Of a DNA stretch of 64,000 bases, positions 43,043-51,887 are shown piece after piece. Under the pieces are notes generated by a model. That model ran no database searches and was not told the origin of the DNA. It worked only from the letters and a program-made list of their open reading frames with translations. Location: assembly GCA_963832895.1 (NCBI GenBank), contig CAWHVQ010000014.1:277989-341988 (forward strand), given 5' to 3'. Made by a program: the position numbers and the translations under genes. Source of the DNA: JAMXLO01 sp963832895 (GTDB taxonomy: Bacteria; Pseudomonadota; Alphaproteobacteria; Acetobacterales; Acetobacteraceae). How positions within the stretch are numbered: the first letter of the stretch is position 1; every line of letters starts with the position of its first letter.

Positions 43043-44359
43043 ATGCGTATTGCGATGATCGGCGGCGGATATGTCGGCCTGGTCTCCAGCGCCTGCTTCG
43101 CCGAGTTCGGCATCGACGTCACTGTTGTGGAGACCGATGCCGGGAAGCTCGCCGCCTTGCATGAAGGCCGCATGCCGATCCACGAGCCAGGCCTGGACAA
43201 GCTGGTGGCAGACAACGTCGCCGCCGACCGGCTCGCGTTCACCGACGACCTCGCCGCGGCGGTGCACGACACCGAGGCGGTGTTCATAGCGGTCGGGACG
43301 CCGACGAGGCGCGGTGACGGCCATGCCGATCTGTCCTACGTCTACGCTGCCGCCGAGCAGGTGGCCCATGCCCTCAGCGACTACGCTGTGATCATCACCA
43401 AGTCCACTGTGCCGGTCGGCACCAGCCGCCGCATCGAGGAAATTGTCCGCACCGTCCGCCCGGATCTCGACTTCGACGTTGCTTCCAATCCGGAATTCCT
43501 GCGCGAGGGCAATGCGATCGGCGATTTCATGCGACCGGACCGCGTGGTGATCGGTACCGAAAGCGAACGGGCGCGCGACGTGCTGCGGCAGCTCTATCGC
43601 CCGCTCTACCTGATCGAGGCGCCGATCGTGTTCACCGGCATCGAGACGGCGGAGCTGACAAAATACGCCGCCAACGCCTTCCTGGCGATGAAGGTCACTT
43701 TCATCAACGAGATGGCGGACCTGTGCGAGAAGGTTGGCGCCGATGTGCATGACGTGGCGCGCGGCATCGGCCTCGATGGCCGCATCGGCCGCAAGTTCCT
43801 GCATCCCGGCCCCGGCTACGGCGGCTCCTGCTTCCCCAAGGACACGCTGGCGCTGATGCGCACCGCACAGGATTACGGGGCGCCATCACGCCTGGTCGAG
43901 ACCACCGTCGCGGTGAACGACGCGCGCAAGTCGGCGATGGCAATGCGGGTGATCGCGGCGTGCGGTGGATCTGTGCGCGGCAAGACCATCGCGGTGCTCG
44001 GGCTGACCTTCAAGCCGGAGACCGACGACATGCGCGACGCCCCTTCGCTGTCGATCGTCGCGCGGCTTGCCGGCGATGGTGCCACGATCCGCGCCTTCGA
44101 TCCGGAAGGAATGCAACAGGCCGGGCCGCTGCTGCCCGGCGGGGTGATCTACTGCCGCGATGCGTTCGATGCCGCGCAGGGCGCGGACGTCCTGGTCGTC
44201 ATCACCGAGTGGAACGAATTCCGTGCGTTGAGCCCGACCCGGCTGCGCACTGCGATGTGCGGACAGGTGCTGATCGATCTGCGCAATGTCTATGACCCGA
44301 TCGCGATGCGCCAGGCGGGGTTCGACTATCATTGCATCGGAAGAGCGGACATGACCTGA
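43043..44359 (+). CDS. ugd: UDP-glucose 6-dehydrogenase
   Basis: 438 residues, the usual length. NAD-binding MIGGGYVGLVSSACFAEFG, the partial motif AVFIAVGTPTRRGDGHADLSYV, STVPVGTSR, NPEFLREGNA, KYAANAFLAMKVTFINEMADLCEKVGAD (residues about 208-235) and the catalytic cysteine in GPGYGGSCFPKDT, then LTFKPETDDMRDAPS. It oxidises UDP-glucose to UDP-glucuronate, a precursor for acidic exopolysaccharides. It could supply the cluster at 8.5-24.9 kb, though it is not part of it. Confidence 0.95.
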   Translation: MRIAMIGGGYVGLVSSACFAEFGIDVTVVETDAGKLAALHEGRMPIHEPGLDKLVADNVAADRLAFTDDLAAAVHDTEAVFIAVGTPTRRGDGHADLSYVYAAAEQVAHALSDYAVIITKSTVPVGTSRRIEEIVRTVRPDLDFDVASNPEFLREGNAIGDFMRPDRVVIGTESERARDVLRQLYRPLYLIEAPIVFTGIETAELTKYAANAFLAMKVTFINEMADLCEKVGADVHDVARGIGLDGRIGRKFLHPGPGYGGSCFPKDTLALMRTAQDYGAPSRLVETTVAVNDARKSAMAMRVIAACGGSVRGKTIAVLGLTFKPETDDMRDAPSLSIVARLAGDGATIRAFDPEGMQQAGPLLPGGVIYCRDAFDAAQGADVLVVITEWNEFRALSPTRLRTAMCGQVLIDLRNVYDPIAMRQAGFDYHCIGRADMT

Positions 44360-44427
44360 GCCGCAGGCTCACGCGCACTCGCACGACTTGCGTCTGTAAG
44401 GATTTCTGGCTGAAAACATAGGTCGCC

Positions 44428-45192
44428 ATGGAAAGAGGTCCGCGCCGCATGCACCCGGTCGTCGGCATTCCGGCCTGTGCCAGGCTGGAGAAGGGTCAGC
44501 TCCGCCACGACACGCCGGCGCGCTATGCCGCGGCTGTGCTGGGCGGCGCCAAGGCCGTGCCGATCATGATCCCGCCGATGGGCGAGGCCTCGCTCGCGGT
44601 GCTCGATCGCCTCGATGGCCTGCTGTTGCCCGGCAGCCCCAGCAACGTGCATCCATCGCACTATGACGGCGGCGACAGCCTCACCCCCGAGCATCACGAT
44701 CTGGAACGCGACGCCACCACCTTGCGGCTGATCCCCGAGGCGCTGGCGCGCGGCATGCCATTGCTGGCGATCTGCCGCGGTATCCAGGAGCTGAACGTCG
44801 CCCTCGGCGGCACGCTGCACCAGAAGGTGCACGAGGTGCCGAGACGCATGGACCATCGCCCTGGCCCGGGCACGCTCGAGGAGAAATACGCGCCCCGGCA
44901 TCTCGTGTTCCTGTCCGGCCAGCTCGCGCGGATTGTGGGCAGCACGAAGATCCTGGTGAACTCGCTGCACGGCCAGGCGATCGACGCACCGGCACCGGGG
45001 CTTGCCGTGGAAGCACTGGCGCCCGATGACACGATCGAGGCGGTGCGGGTGGAGCGCGCACGCGGCTTTGCCTTCGGCGTTCAGTGGCACCCGGAATGGG
45101 GCTACGCGGACGACAGCGCGAGCCTGGCGATCTTCCGCGCGTTCGGCGAGGCGTGCGTGACGTATCGAACGGAATTGCGAAAGGCGGCATGA
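44428..45192 (+). CDS. Class I glutamine amidotransferase-like hydrolase (PuuD/peptidase C26 type)
   Basis: 254 residues from ATG 44428 (AGG 7 bases upstream); ATG 44449 is a good alternative since the family core starts at MHPVVGIPACARL. Triad: nucleophile Cys in LLAICRGIQELNVALGG, His and Glu in FGVQWHPEWG. GLLLPGSPSNVHPSHYDGG is the typical gamma-glutamyl-gamma-aminobutyrate hydrolase loop. Family members cleave gamma-glutamyl amides, for instance in putrescine breakdown. A polyamine-type ABC importer at 49.9-53.8 kb is a possible functional companion, though not adjacent. Confidence 0.85.
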   Translation: MERGPRRMHPVVGIPACARLEKGQLRHDTPARYAAAVLGGAKAVPIMIPPMGEASLAVLDRLDGLLLPGSPSNVHPSHYDGGDSLTPEHHDLERDATTLRLIPEALARGMPLLAICRGIQELNVALGGTLHQKVHEVPRRMDHRPGPGTLEEKYAPRHLVFLSGQLARIVGSTKILVNSLHGQAIDAPAPGLAVEALAPDDTIEAVRVERARGFAFGVQWHPEWGYADDSASLAIFRAFGEACVTYRTELRKAA

Positions 45193-45193
45193 G

Positions 45194-45955
45194 GTGGACC
45201 TCCAACTATCCGGCAAGAAGGCGCTGATCACCGGCGGGTCGAAGGGCATCGGTCGCGCCACCGCTGAGCTGCTGGCGGACGAGGGCTGCGACGTCACACT
45301 GGTAGCGCGCGACCAGGGTGCCTTGGATGCGGCCGCCGCCGCGATCCGCACGCGGCGACAGGTCAACGTGCGCACCATCTCGGCCGATCTTTCGTCCGAC
45401 GCCGCGGTGCGCCGCGTCGCGGCCGAGGCGGGCGAGCTCGACATACTGGTGAACAATGCCGGCGCCATACCGCCGGGCGACCTGCTGTCGGTCGATGACA
45501 CGACATGGCGCCACGCGTGGGATCTGAAGGTGTTCGGCTACATCTCGTTCTGCCGGGTCGTGTATGCACAGATGAAGGCACGCCGCGCCGGCGTGATCAT
45601 CAACGTGATCGGCGCCGCCGGGGAAAGTTTCCCGACCGGCTATATCGCGGGTGCGGCAGGCAATGCATCGCTGATGGCGTTCACCCGCGCGCTGGGCAAG
45701 GGCGCGCCGGCTGACGGCCTGCGCGTGGTGGCGATCAACCCTGGCCCGGTCGAGACCGACCGCCTCGTCATGCTGCGTCGCGCCGAAGCCCAGCAAAAGT
45801 TCGGCGATGCGGAGCGCTGGCGCGAACTGTCCGCGGGCATGCCGTTCGGCCGCGCCGCCTCGCCGCGCGAGATCGCCAACGCGGTGGCGTTCCTCGCCAG
45901 CCCGCTGTCGGGCTACACCACTGGCACGGTGCTGACGATCAACGGCGGCGGCTGA
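45194..45955 (+). CDS. Atypical short-chain dehydrogenase
   Basis: 253 residues from GTG 45194, one base after the previous stop. Rossmann motif ALITGGSKGIGRATAELL, DLSSDAAVRRVA, LDILVNNAGAI and the C-terminal SPLSGYTTGTVLTINGGG are all normal for SDRs. The active site is not: the region reads INVIGAAGESFPTGYIAGAAGNA, so the usual Ser is absent and the Tyr is followed at +4 by Ala instead of Lys. Either catalysis differs or the protein binds NAD(P) for another purpose. Co-transcription with the amidotransferase-like gene is likely. Confidence 0.85.
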   Translation: MDLQLSGKKALITGGSKGIGRATAELLADEGCDVTLVARDQGALDAAAAAIRTRRQVNVRTISADLSSDAAVRRVAAEAGELDILVNNAGAIPPGDLLSVDDTTWRHAWDLKVFGYISFCRVVYAQMKARRAGVIINVIGAAGESFPTGYIAGAAGNASLMAFTRALGKGAPADGLRVVAINPGPVETDRLVMLRRAEAQQKFGDAERWRELSAGMPFGRAASPREIANAVAFLASPLSGYTTGTVLTINGGG

Positions 45956-46072
45956 GTTAGCGACCTGGCGCGTTCGGAGCCGCGCGGACCGCATCACACT
46001 TTCTTAAGCTCTCGGATGCATGAACCAGAGCGTTGCACAATCGGCACCAATGGTTGCCGAGTGGAGGAAGTC

Positions 46073-47980
46073 GTGTCGCATCTGTTTGCTCATCTCAGCA
46101 TCCGCAGCAAGATCATCGCCGGGTTCGCCGCCGTCCTGATCTGCACCATCGGTCTCGGCCTGTTCTCCACCGAGCGGCTGGACGCCGTGAACGGCAATGC
46201 GCAGGACATCAAGGACAACTACCTGCCAGGCACGCGGATCCTCGGGCGTCTGGCGCAGGTTAGCGAGCGCGTTCGATCGAACCGCGGGTCCCTGCTGCTG
46301 GCGACCACCGATGCACAGCGCACGCAGTATGGAGCGACCATCAAGGAGCAGGCTGCGATTTATGCGCGGACGCGGGAAGAATATCAGCCGCTCATCTCAC
46401 CAGGTGAAGAACAGCGCCTGACCGACGCATTCGACGCGGCGTGGCAGCGCTACCTGGCGCTCGGCGACGCCAGCTCCGGGCTGATGGCGCTAGGCAAGCG
46501 TGATGCGGCGATTGCCTTGTTCCTGGGCGATGCAGCGAAGGTGATGGCGGAGTTCCGCGCGGCCTTGCAGGCCGACATCGACCTGAACGTGCATGAGGGC
46601 ACGCAGGCCGCCGATGGTGGCGCGGCACTCGGCGCGTCAGCACATCGCTGGATCCTGGCGGTGCTGGTTCTCGCCGCCCTGCTCTGTACCGGCGTCGGCT
46701 GGACGATCGTTCGCGGCATTTCCGCGCCGATCGGCGCGATGACCGCAGCGATGCGTCGACTGGCGGAGGGCGATACGGCGGTGGAGATTGTCGGCTCCGG
46801 GCGCGGCGACGAGATCGGCGCGATGGCGAAGGCTGTGGAGGTGTTCAGGCAAAACGCCATCGAGCGTAGCCACCTGGAGACCGAACAGAAGCAGCAGGAA
46901 CAGCGTGCGGCGCAGGACAAGCAAAACGCTCTGATCGGCATGGCGGAGCAAATCGAAGCTGAGACCCGGAATGCGCTCGAGGGTATCGGTGCCCGCAGCG
47001 AGAGCATGGCGGCGACGGCCGAGGCAATGCGGATGTCTGCCAGTCGCACCGGCGACGCCGCCCAGAGCGCGGCGACGGCTGCGGGCCAGGCCCTGGCCAA
47101 CGCCCAGACCGTGGCGAGCGCCGCAGAGCAGCTCAGCGCTTCGATCCGCGAGATCGGCGGGCAGGTCAACCAGTCCAACGCTGTGGTGAGCCGTGCGGTC
47201 GCCGCCGGCAGCGAGACACGGGCGAAAATGGAGGCGCTGAACGAGCAGGTCGGGCGCATCGGCGCGGTCGCCGACATGATCGGCGAGATCGCTGCCAAGA
47301 CCAACCTGCTGGCGCTGAACGCCACCATCGAGGCGGCGCGCGCGGGCGACGCCGGCAAAGGCTTTGCCGTGGTGGCCAGCGAGGTGAAGCAGCTTGCAAC
47401 GCAGACCGCGCGTTCCACCGAGCAAATCACCCGCCACATCGGCGAGGTACGCGCCGCCACGGGAGAATCGGTAACCTCGGTGAGAGAGATCGAGCAGACG
47501 ATCGGTGAGATCCATGAGATCGCCGGTTCGATCGCTGCGGCAGTCGAGCAACAGGGGGCAGCCACAGCCGAGATCGCCCGCAACGTCGCGGAGACCGCGG
47601 CGGCAGCCGACACGATGACCACCCGCACAGCCGAGGTCTCCACCGAGGCGGCGCAGACCGGGCAGCGAGCCTTCGATGTACCTCGAGAATACGACCGTTC
47701 TGAACTCCTCGGTCGAAGGGTTGCGGCGCGCCGTCATCCAGGTGGTCCGCTCTTCCAGCACCGAGGTGGATCGGCGCGGCCACCGACGCCGTCCGTGCCT
47801 GGCGGATGCCACGATCGATGGCCAGGGACAGGCGGGGAAGGCGGTGATCCGAGACATTTCGGAAGGCGGCTGTCTGGTGGAAACATCGTTGCGCTGGCAG
47901 GCTGGGCAACGGATCGAACTGAAGCTGAGCCGCTTAAGCAAGCGGCTGCAGGGCAGCGTCGTGCACGCATCCGAGGATAA
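46073..47980 (+). CDS. Methyl-accepting chemotaxis protein, frame breaks near 47681
   Basis: Start GTG 46073 is preceded by GGAGGAAG; the longer ATG 46016 start lacks one. Transmembrane segments lie near residues 12-32 and 192-213 around a helical sensor (four-helix type, with NYLPGTRILGRLAQVSERVRSNRG near 45-70). A HAMP domain follows (SAPIGAMTAAMRRLAEGDTAVEI), then the signalling hairpin with tip EIAAKTNLLALNATIEAARAG near residue 405. After 47681 this frame yields an Arg/Gly-rich tail to 47980 that looks non-coding, while the proper continuation is in the next frame (47676-48455). Dropping one C at 47681-47682 joins them as DVLENTTVLNSS. So the intact protein would run 46073-48455. Confidence 0.85.
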   Translation: MSHLFAHLSIRSKIIAGFAAVLICTIGLGLFSTERLDAVNGNAQDIKDNYLPGTRILGRLAQVSERVRSNRGSLLLATTDAQRTQYGATIKEQAAIYARTREEYQPLISPGEEQRLTDAFDAAWQRYLALGDASSGLMALGKRDAAIALFLGDAAKVMAEFRAALQADIDLNVHEGTQAADGGAALGASAHRWILAVLVLAALLCTGVGWTIVRGISAPIGAMTAAMRRLAEGDTAVEIVGSGRGDEIGAMAKAVEVFRQNAIERSHLETEQKQQEQRAAQDKQNALIGMAEQIEAETRNALEGIGARSESMAATAEAMRMSASRTGDAAQSAATAAGQALANAQTVASAAEQLSASIREIGGQVNQSNAVVSRAVAAGSETRAKMEALNEQVGRIGAVADMIGEIAAKTNLLALNATIEAARAGDAGKGFAVVASEVKQLATQTARSTEQITRHIGEVRAATGESVTSVREIEQTIGEIHEIAGSIAAAVEQQGAATAEIARNVAETAAAADTMTTRTAEVSTEAAQTGQRAFDVPREYDRSELLGRRVAARRHPGGPLFQHRGGSARPPTPSVPGGCHDRWPGTGGEGGDPRHFGRRLSGGNIVALAGWATDRTEAEPLKQAAAGQRRARIRG

Positions 47981-48455
47981 ACTCCGCATGGCCTTCGACC
48001 ATGACGGGTTGCAAGCCGGCGACGCCGACCGCATCAGCCTGGACACGATCCCGGACCTGGTAAGGCTGACGAAGGACGATCATGTCGCTTTCGTTAAGAC
48101 GGTGGTCGACGCCGTCGAGGCGCGCGAGAAGCAGCCACCGGGCAGCCTGGCGACCGATCATCGCTGCCGCCTGGGCCGCTGGTACGATGGCGTCAGCGAT
48201 TCGGCCACCCTGGCGCTGGCCTCGTTCAAGGCGCTCCAGGAACCGCATCACGCGGTGCACGACGCCGGTCGCAAGGCGCTGGCAGCTTTGGCGGTTGACG
48301 ACATGGCAACGGCGCAGCGCGAGGTCGCCGCGATGCGCAAGGCATCAGGCGAGGTTTTGGAGGGTCTCGACGTGTTTGGCCGCGAATTCCCGGTCACCAT
48401 CAGAGCAGGACGGCAGGTGCCCGCCGACAGGCAGCGCAGCATGGCCGCCGCGTGA
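47676..48455 (+). CDS. PilZ and zinc-binding (CZB) C-terminal part of the same chemoreceptor
   Basis: 259 codons in the frame +1 to the receptor above. It begins with the end of the receptor helix (ENTTVLNSSVEGLRRAVIQVV). A PilZ domain follows, with R-x3-R in RRGHRRRP and D-x-S-x-GG in IRDISEGGCLVET, the residues that bind cyclic di-GMP. The last 120 residues are a chemoreceptor zinc-binding domain: HVAFVKTVVDAVEARE, DHRCRLGRWYDG and PHHAVHDAGRKAL, matching H, HxCxLGxW and HxxxH. It has no start signal of its own, so it is best read as the end of the gene at 46073 split by a one-base frameshift. Confidence 0.8.
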   Translation: MYLENTTVLNSSVEGLRRAVIQVVRSSSTEVDRRGHRRRPCLADATIDGQGQAGKAVIRDISEGGCLVETSLRWQAGQRIELKLSRLSKRLQGSVVHASEDKLRMAFDHDGLQAGDADRISLDTIPDLVRLTKDDHVAFVKTVVDAVEAREKQPPGSLATDHRCRLGRWYDGVSDSATLALASFKALQEPHHAVHDAGRKALAALAVDDMATAQREVAAMRKASGEVLEGLDVFGREFPVTIRAGRQVPADRQRSMAAA

Positions 48456-48600
48456 TGTGTGCACGGCGATTGGCGCAGCGGCGGACATCAGGGCGCGCTG
48501 CCGTTTACCGTAAATTGATGAACCGACACGAGACTGGCTGAGACACCAGCATGCCGACCGGCGCGCCGGGACGCCTCATTCGGTTGGAAGATTTGGCAAC

Positions 48601-49941
48601 ATGGCCACAACAGACGACAGCGATCTTGACGTCCGAAGGCGCTTCCTCGGACTTGACGCCGATGCATGCCGGTTGCTCGCGGCGTTCTGGCCCACGATCG
48701 AGCCTCGACTCTCCGAGATCATCGACGGGTTCTACCGGCACCTCCTGACCATCCCGCACCTCAAGCAAATGGTCGGCGAGCAGATCCCTCGCCTTAAGCA
48801 GGCGCAGGCATCGCACTGGCGGCGGTTGTTCTCCGGGCGCTTCGACGCCGAATATTTCAACGGCGTGCAGACCATCGGCCACGTGCATCACAAGATCGGC
48901 CTTGAGCCACGCTGGTACATCGGTGGCTACGGCTACGTGCTGAACCGCCTCGTTGCACTGGCGGTGCGCACGCATCGCTGGTCGCCACAAAAGCAGGCGT
49001 CGCTGATTGCCGCGGTGAATGCCGGCGTCATGCTGGACATGGATATCGCAATCTCCGTGTATCAGGAGGCGTTGATCGCCGAAAAGGTGCAGCGGACCCA
49101 GCGGCTTGACGTCTTGCTGCGTGGCTTCGAGGACCGGACGGCCGTTTTGGTCGGCATGGTGGCCTCGGCAGCGACCGAGCTGGAATCGACATCGCGGGCC
49201 ATGGCGTCCACCACCGGCGAGACCGTCGCACAGGCCACCAACGTCACGGCAGCGGTCGAGGCTGCGAGCGTCAATGTGCAGACCGTTGCGTCGGCAGCCG
49301 AGGAGCTGTCGGCATCGATTTCCGAGATCGCGCGTCAGGTGGCGCAATCCTCCGAGATCGCCGACCGGGCCGTGCAGGACGCCAACCGCACCGACACCAT
49401 CGTGAAGACCCTGGCGGAAGGCGCGCAAAAGATCGGCGACGTCGTGGGCCTCATCAGCACCATTGCCGGGCAGACCAACCTGCTGGCGCTGAATGCCACG
49501 ATCGAGGCCGCGCGCGCCGGCGACGCCGGCAAAGGCTTCGCGGTCGTCGCATCCGAGGTAAAGAGCCTGGCGAACCAGACAGCGAAGGCGACCGACGATA
49601 TCAGCCGACAGATCGCGCAGATCCAGCTCGCGACCAAGGAGGCCGTCACGGCCATCGAGGCGATCACCCAAACCATTGGCGAGGTGAGCAGGATCGCCAC
49701 GGCGATCGCCGCCGCAGTGGAAGAGCAGGGTGCTGCAACTCAGGAGATAGCGCGCAACATCCACGAGGCGGCGAGCGGCACGCACCAGGTCAGCGTGAGT
49801 ATCGCCAGTGTGAGCCGTGGCGCGAGCGAGACCGGCGCGGCTGCCACGGAGGTCCGCGACGCGGCGGGCGAGCTGTCCAAGCAGGCCGAGGGGCTCAGCG
49901 GAGACGTGCAGCACTTCGTGACGGAGGTGAAGGCGGCGTGA
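48601..49941 (+). CDS. Globin-coupled methyl-accepting chemotaxis protein
   Basis: 446 residues from ATG 48601, GGAAGA upstream, and no transmembrane segment. Residues 1-165 are a protoglobin/HemAT-type sensor globin: FLGLDADACRLLAAFWPTIEPRL, RLFSGRFDAEYFNG and the haem motif HVHHKIGLEPRWYIGGY, with His96 the likely proximal ligand. Residues about 190-446 are an MCP signalling domain with tip ISTIAGQTNLLALNATIEAARAG. This is a soluble O2 sensor for aerotaxis. It ends at 49941 directly against the stop codon of the convergent permease gene (TGATCA). No che operon is in the window. Confidence 0.92.
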   Translation: MATTDDSDLDVRRRFLGLDADACRLLAAFWPTIEPRLSEIIDGFYRHLLTIPHLKQMVGEQIPRLKQAQASHWRRLFSGRFDAEYFNGVQTIGHVHHKIGLEPRWYIGGYGYVLNRLVALAVRTHRWSPQKQASLIAAVNAGVMLDMDIAISVYQEALIAEKVQRTQRLDVLLRGFEDRTAVLVGMVASAATELESTSRAMASTTGETVAQATNVTAAVEAASVNVQTVASAAEELSASISEIARQVAQSSEIADRAVQDANRTDTIVKTLAEGAQKIGDVVGLISTIAGQTNLLALNATIEAARAGDAGKGFAVVASEVKSLANQTAKATDDISRQIAQIQLATKEAVTAIEAITQTIGEVSRIATAIAAAVEEQGAATQEIARNIHEAASGTHQVSVSIASVSRGASETGAAATEVRDAAGELSKQAEGLSGDVQHFVTEVKAA

Positions 49942-50853
49942 TCAAATGCGGTAGCGCCGTGGGATCAGGTGACTCGCGGCGGCAGTCAGCAGCAGCGTCG
50001 TCGCCATCAGGATGAAAGCGATCGCGGCGGCGAATGGCCAATTGTTGTCGGTGCTGAACGCCCAGAACAGCAGAGGCGCCATCATCTGAAAATGCGGTCC
50101 GCCGAGCAGCAGCGGTGTGGCGAATGCGTTCATGCACAGAATGAAGCAGAGCACCGCGGCGATCGCGATGCCGGGAAGCGCCAGCGGGAACACCACACGC
50201 CAGAAAGCGCGCGAGGGCGCCGCACCCATCGAGGCGGCGGCTTCATCGAGGCGAGGGTCGATACCTTCGAATACGCTCTGCAACGTCAGCACGGTGAACG
50301 GCAGGTTGATCGCGACGATGCCCGCGATCACCGCAGGCTCGGCATACATCAGGCGCAGGCCAACGAGCGTATCCAGCATGCCGCCACGGGCGAACAGGAT
50401 CATCCAGCCGGCGGTGCGCGTAGTCGAGCCAACGAACAGCGGCAGCACCGTCAGCACCACCAGAGCGGACTTCCATCGGCTGCTGGTGCGCGCGAGACGC
50501 CAGGCCATCGGCAGTCCAAGAACCAGGCAGAGCGCGGTTACGACGAGCGAGACGCGAACGGTGGTAACGAGTACGGCGCGATAGAACGGATCGGCGAAGA
50601 AACGCAGGTAGTTGGCGGGAGTGACCGCCGCGATCATCAGCTCGGTGGGATCGAAGCGGTTCAGGCTGTCGCGGAACAGCAGCGCGAGCGGCAACAGCAA
50701 CAGCAGGACCATCAGCAGGCTAGCCGGGCCGAGCATCAGCGCCGGCTCCAGGAGCCCCCTTCCCCCCACCCCCTCCCCCAAGGGCAGAGGGACATCGGAA
50801 CTGACACCCCCTCCCCTCGCCGGAGGGGGCTGGGGGGAGGGGGCGATACTCAT
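49942..50853 (-). CDS. ABC transporter permease, PotB-like
   Basis: 303 residues from ATG at 50853, which overlaps the preceding stop by 4 bases (ATGA); ATG 50877 is less likely. Six transmembrane segments, with a binding-protein-dependent permease core (NYLRFFADPFYRAVLVTTVRVSL) and the EAA loop DEAAASMGAAPSRAFWRVVFPLALPG. The first 33 residues (PSPQPPPARGGG, PLPLGEGVGGRG) are encoded by a GC-rich palindromic element and are not part of the normal family. It pairs with the permease at 52977. Confidence 0.87.
   Translation of the reverse strand: MSIAPSPQPPPARGGGVSSDVPLPLGEGVGGRGLLEPALMLGPASLLMVLLLLLPLALLFRDSLNRFDPTELMIAAVTPANYLRFFADPFYRAVLVTTVRVSLVVTALCLVLGLPMAWRLARTSSRWKSALVVLTVLPLFVGSTTRTAGWMILFARGGMLDTLVGLRLMYAEPAVIAGIVAINLPFTVLTLQSVFEGIDPRLDEAAASMGAAPSRAFWRVVFPLALPGIAIAAVLCFILCMNAFATPLLLGGPHFQMMAPLLFWAFSTDNNWPFAAAIAFILMATTLLLTAAASHLIPRRYRI
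50755..50844. repeat. GC-rich imperfect palindrome within the permease coding start
   Basis: Left arm about 50755-50780 (C-rich, CCCCCTTCCCCCCACCCCCT) and right arm about 50821-50844 (G-rich) are nearly complementary, around a middle that is not. Read on the minus strand it gives PLPLGEGVGGRG, the peptide typical of REP-like extragenic palindromes that have slipped into genes. It codes for the first 30 or so residues of the permease. Confidence 0.7.
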
Positions 50854-51887
50854 CCGCGCTGAATGTTCTTCAGCCACCAGTCGTTCAGATCGGGCAGTGC
50901 CTTCGACAGCACGGCATAGTCCGGCGTGACCAGTTTCGGCCTCGGGTCCGGCAATGACAGCTGTTCGCCAACGCTGCCCGACAGCTTCGCATTGTCCACC
51001 GTCGGCAGGTAGCCCATATGCGCGGCAAAGCCCTGCTGAGCCGACGGCTCCAGCAGCGCATTCATGTATTTATAGGCCGCCTCCTTGTCCGGCGCGTTCT
51101 TCGGCAACACCATGCCTGACACGTAAAGGACCGAGCCTTCCCTCGGGAATCTGCCGGCCACCGGGAAGCCGCCGTTGCGCCACATGAAGCTGCGCGCCAG
51201 CCAGATCATGCCGACATCGATCTCGCCCGACTTGAACGCCGGAGCCAGGTTGTCGGTCTCGGGATACAAGCGCAGTCCATTGTCGTTCAGCTTCGCCACG
51301 AATGCCTTGGCCTTGTCGAAATCGGTCGTGGTGCCGCTTTCGAGCAGGCTTGCCGCCTGCAGCACCCACGATCCGGCAGTCGAGACCACGCCGACCTTGC
51401 CCTTCCATTTCGGATCGAGCAGGTCGCTCATCGACTGCGGCGGTTCCTTGACCTTGTCCGGGTTGTACACCAGCACCTGCGCGCTATAGATGTGCGGCAC
51501 GAAGCCCGGCATCCGCAGATCAGGCTGCACGTGCTTCAGATTGGGCACCGTCTTTTCGTCGAGCGCCTCGACCAGCTCGGCCTCGTTCACCCGGTAGCCC
51601 CACAATGCGCCAAGACAGGCGATGTCCATCGTGCCATGCGGCAGCTTCTTCTGCGCATACATCTTGGACGTCCGCGGCGTCTCGTCGCCGATGTCCTGCA
51701 CCACCTCGACGCCCGCCGGCTTCAGGATCGGATCATCGATGTTCTCGCGCAGCAGGCGCGCGTAGTCGCCGCCCCAGGTCCCAACGACGCACTGCTCGGC
51801 GGCGCGCGCGTGGCGGATGATCGCCGGCGCCGCGAGCAGTGCCGCAGCGCCCAGCACGCCGCGCCGCGACAGGGTGAATTCACGCAT
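50850..51887 (-). CDS. Periplasmic substrate-binding protein, polyamine/PotD family
   Basis: 345 residues with a twin-arginine-type signal (LSRRGVLGAAALLAAPAI ... ARA). The mature protein has the class of PotD/AfuA-like fold: VVGTWGGDYARLLRENI, MDIACLGALWGYRV, VYNPDKVKEPPQSMSDLLDPKWKGKVGV (residues about 128-155), GEIDVGMIWLARSF and AAYKYMNALLEPSAQQGFA. The lack of a full polyamine acid cluster that I can assign leaves the ligand open (polyamine, opine or other small cation). The stop overlaps the permease start; the start overlaps the ATPase by 8 bases. Confidence 0.88.
   Translation of the reverse strand: MREFTLSRRGVLGAAALLAAPAIIRHARAAEQCVVGTWGGDYARLLRENIDDPILKPAGVEVVQDIGDETPRTSKMYAQKKLPHGTMDIACLGALWGYRVNEAELVEALDEKTVPNLKHVQPDLRMPGFVPHIYSAQVLVYNPDKVKEPPQSMSDLLDPKWKGKVGVVSTAGSWVLQAASLLESGTTTDFDKAKAFVAKLNDNGLRLYPETDNLAPAFKSGEIDVGMIWLARSFMWRNGGFPVAGRFPREGSVLYVSGMVLPKNAPDKEAAYKYMNALLEPSAQQGFAAHMGYLPTVDNAKLSGSVGEQLSLPDPRPKLVTPDYAVLSKALPDLNDWWLKNIQRG

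Noticed and set aside
49936..49944. Abutting convergent stops (TGATCA) of the globin receptor and permease genes
   Set aside because: Curious, but in a compact genome such end-to-end genes are common and no bidirectional terminator is visible.
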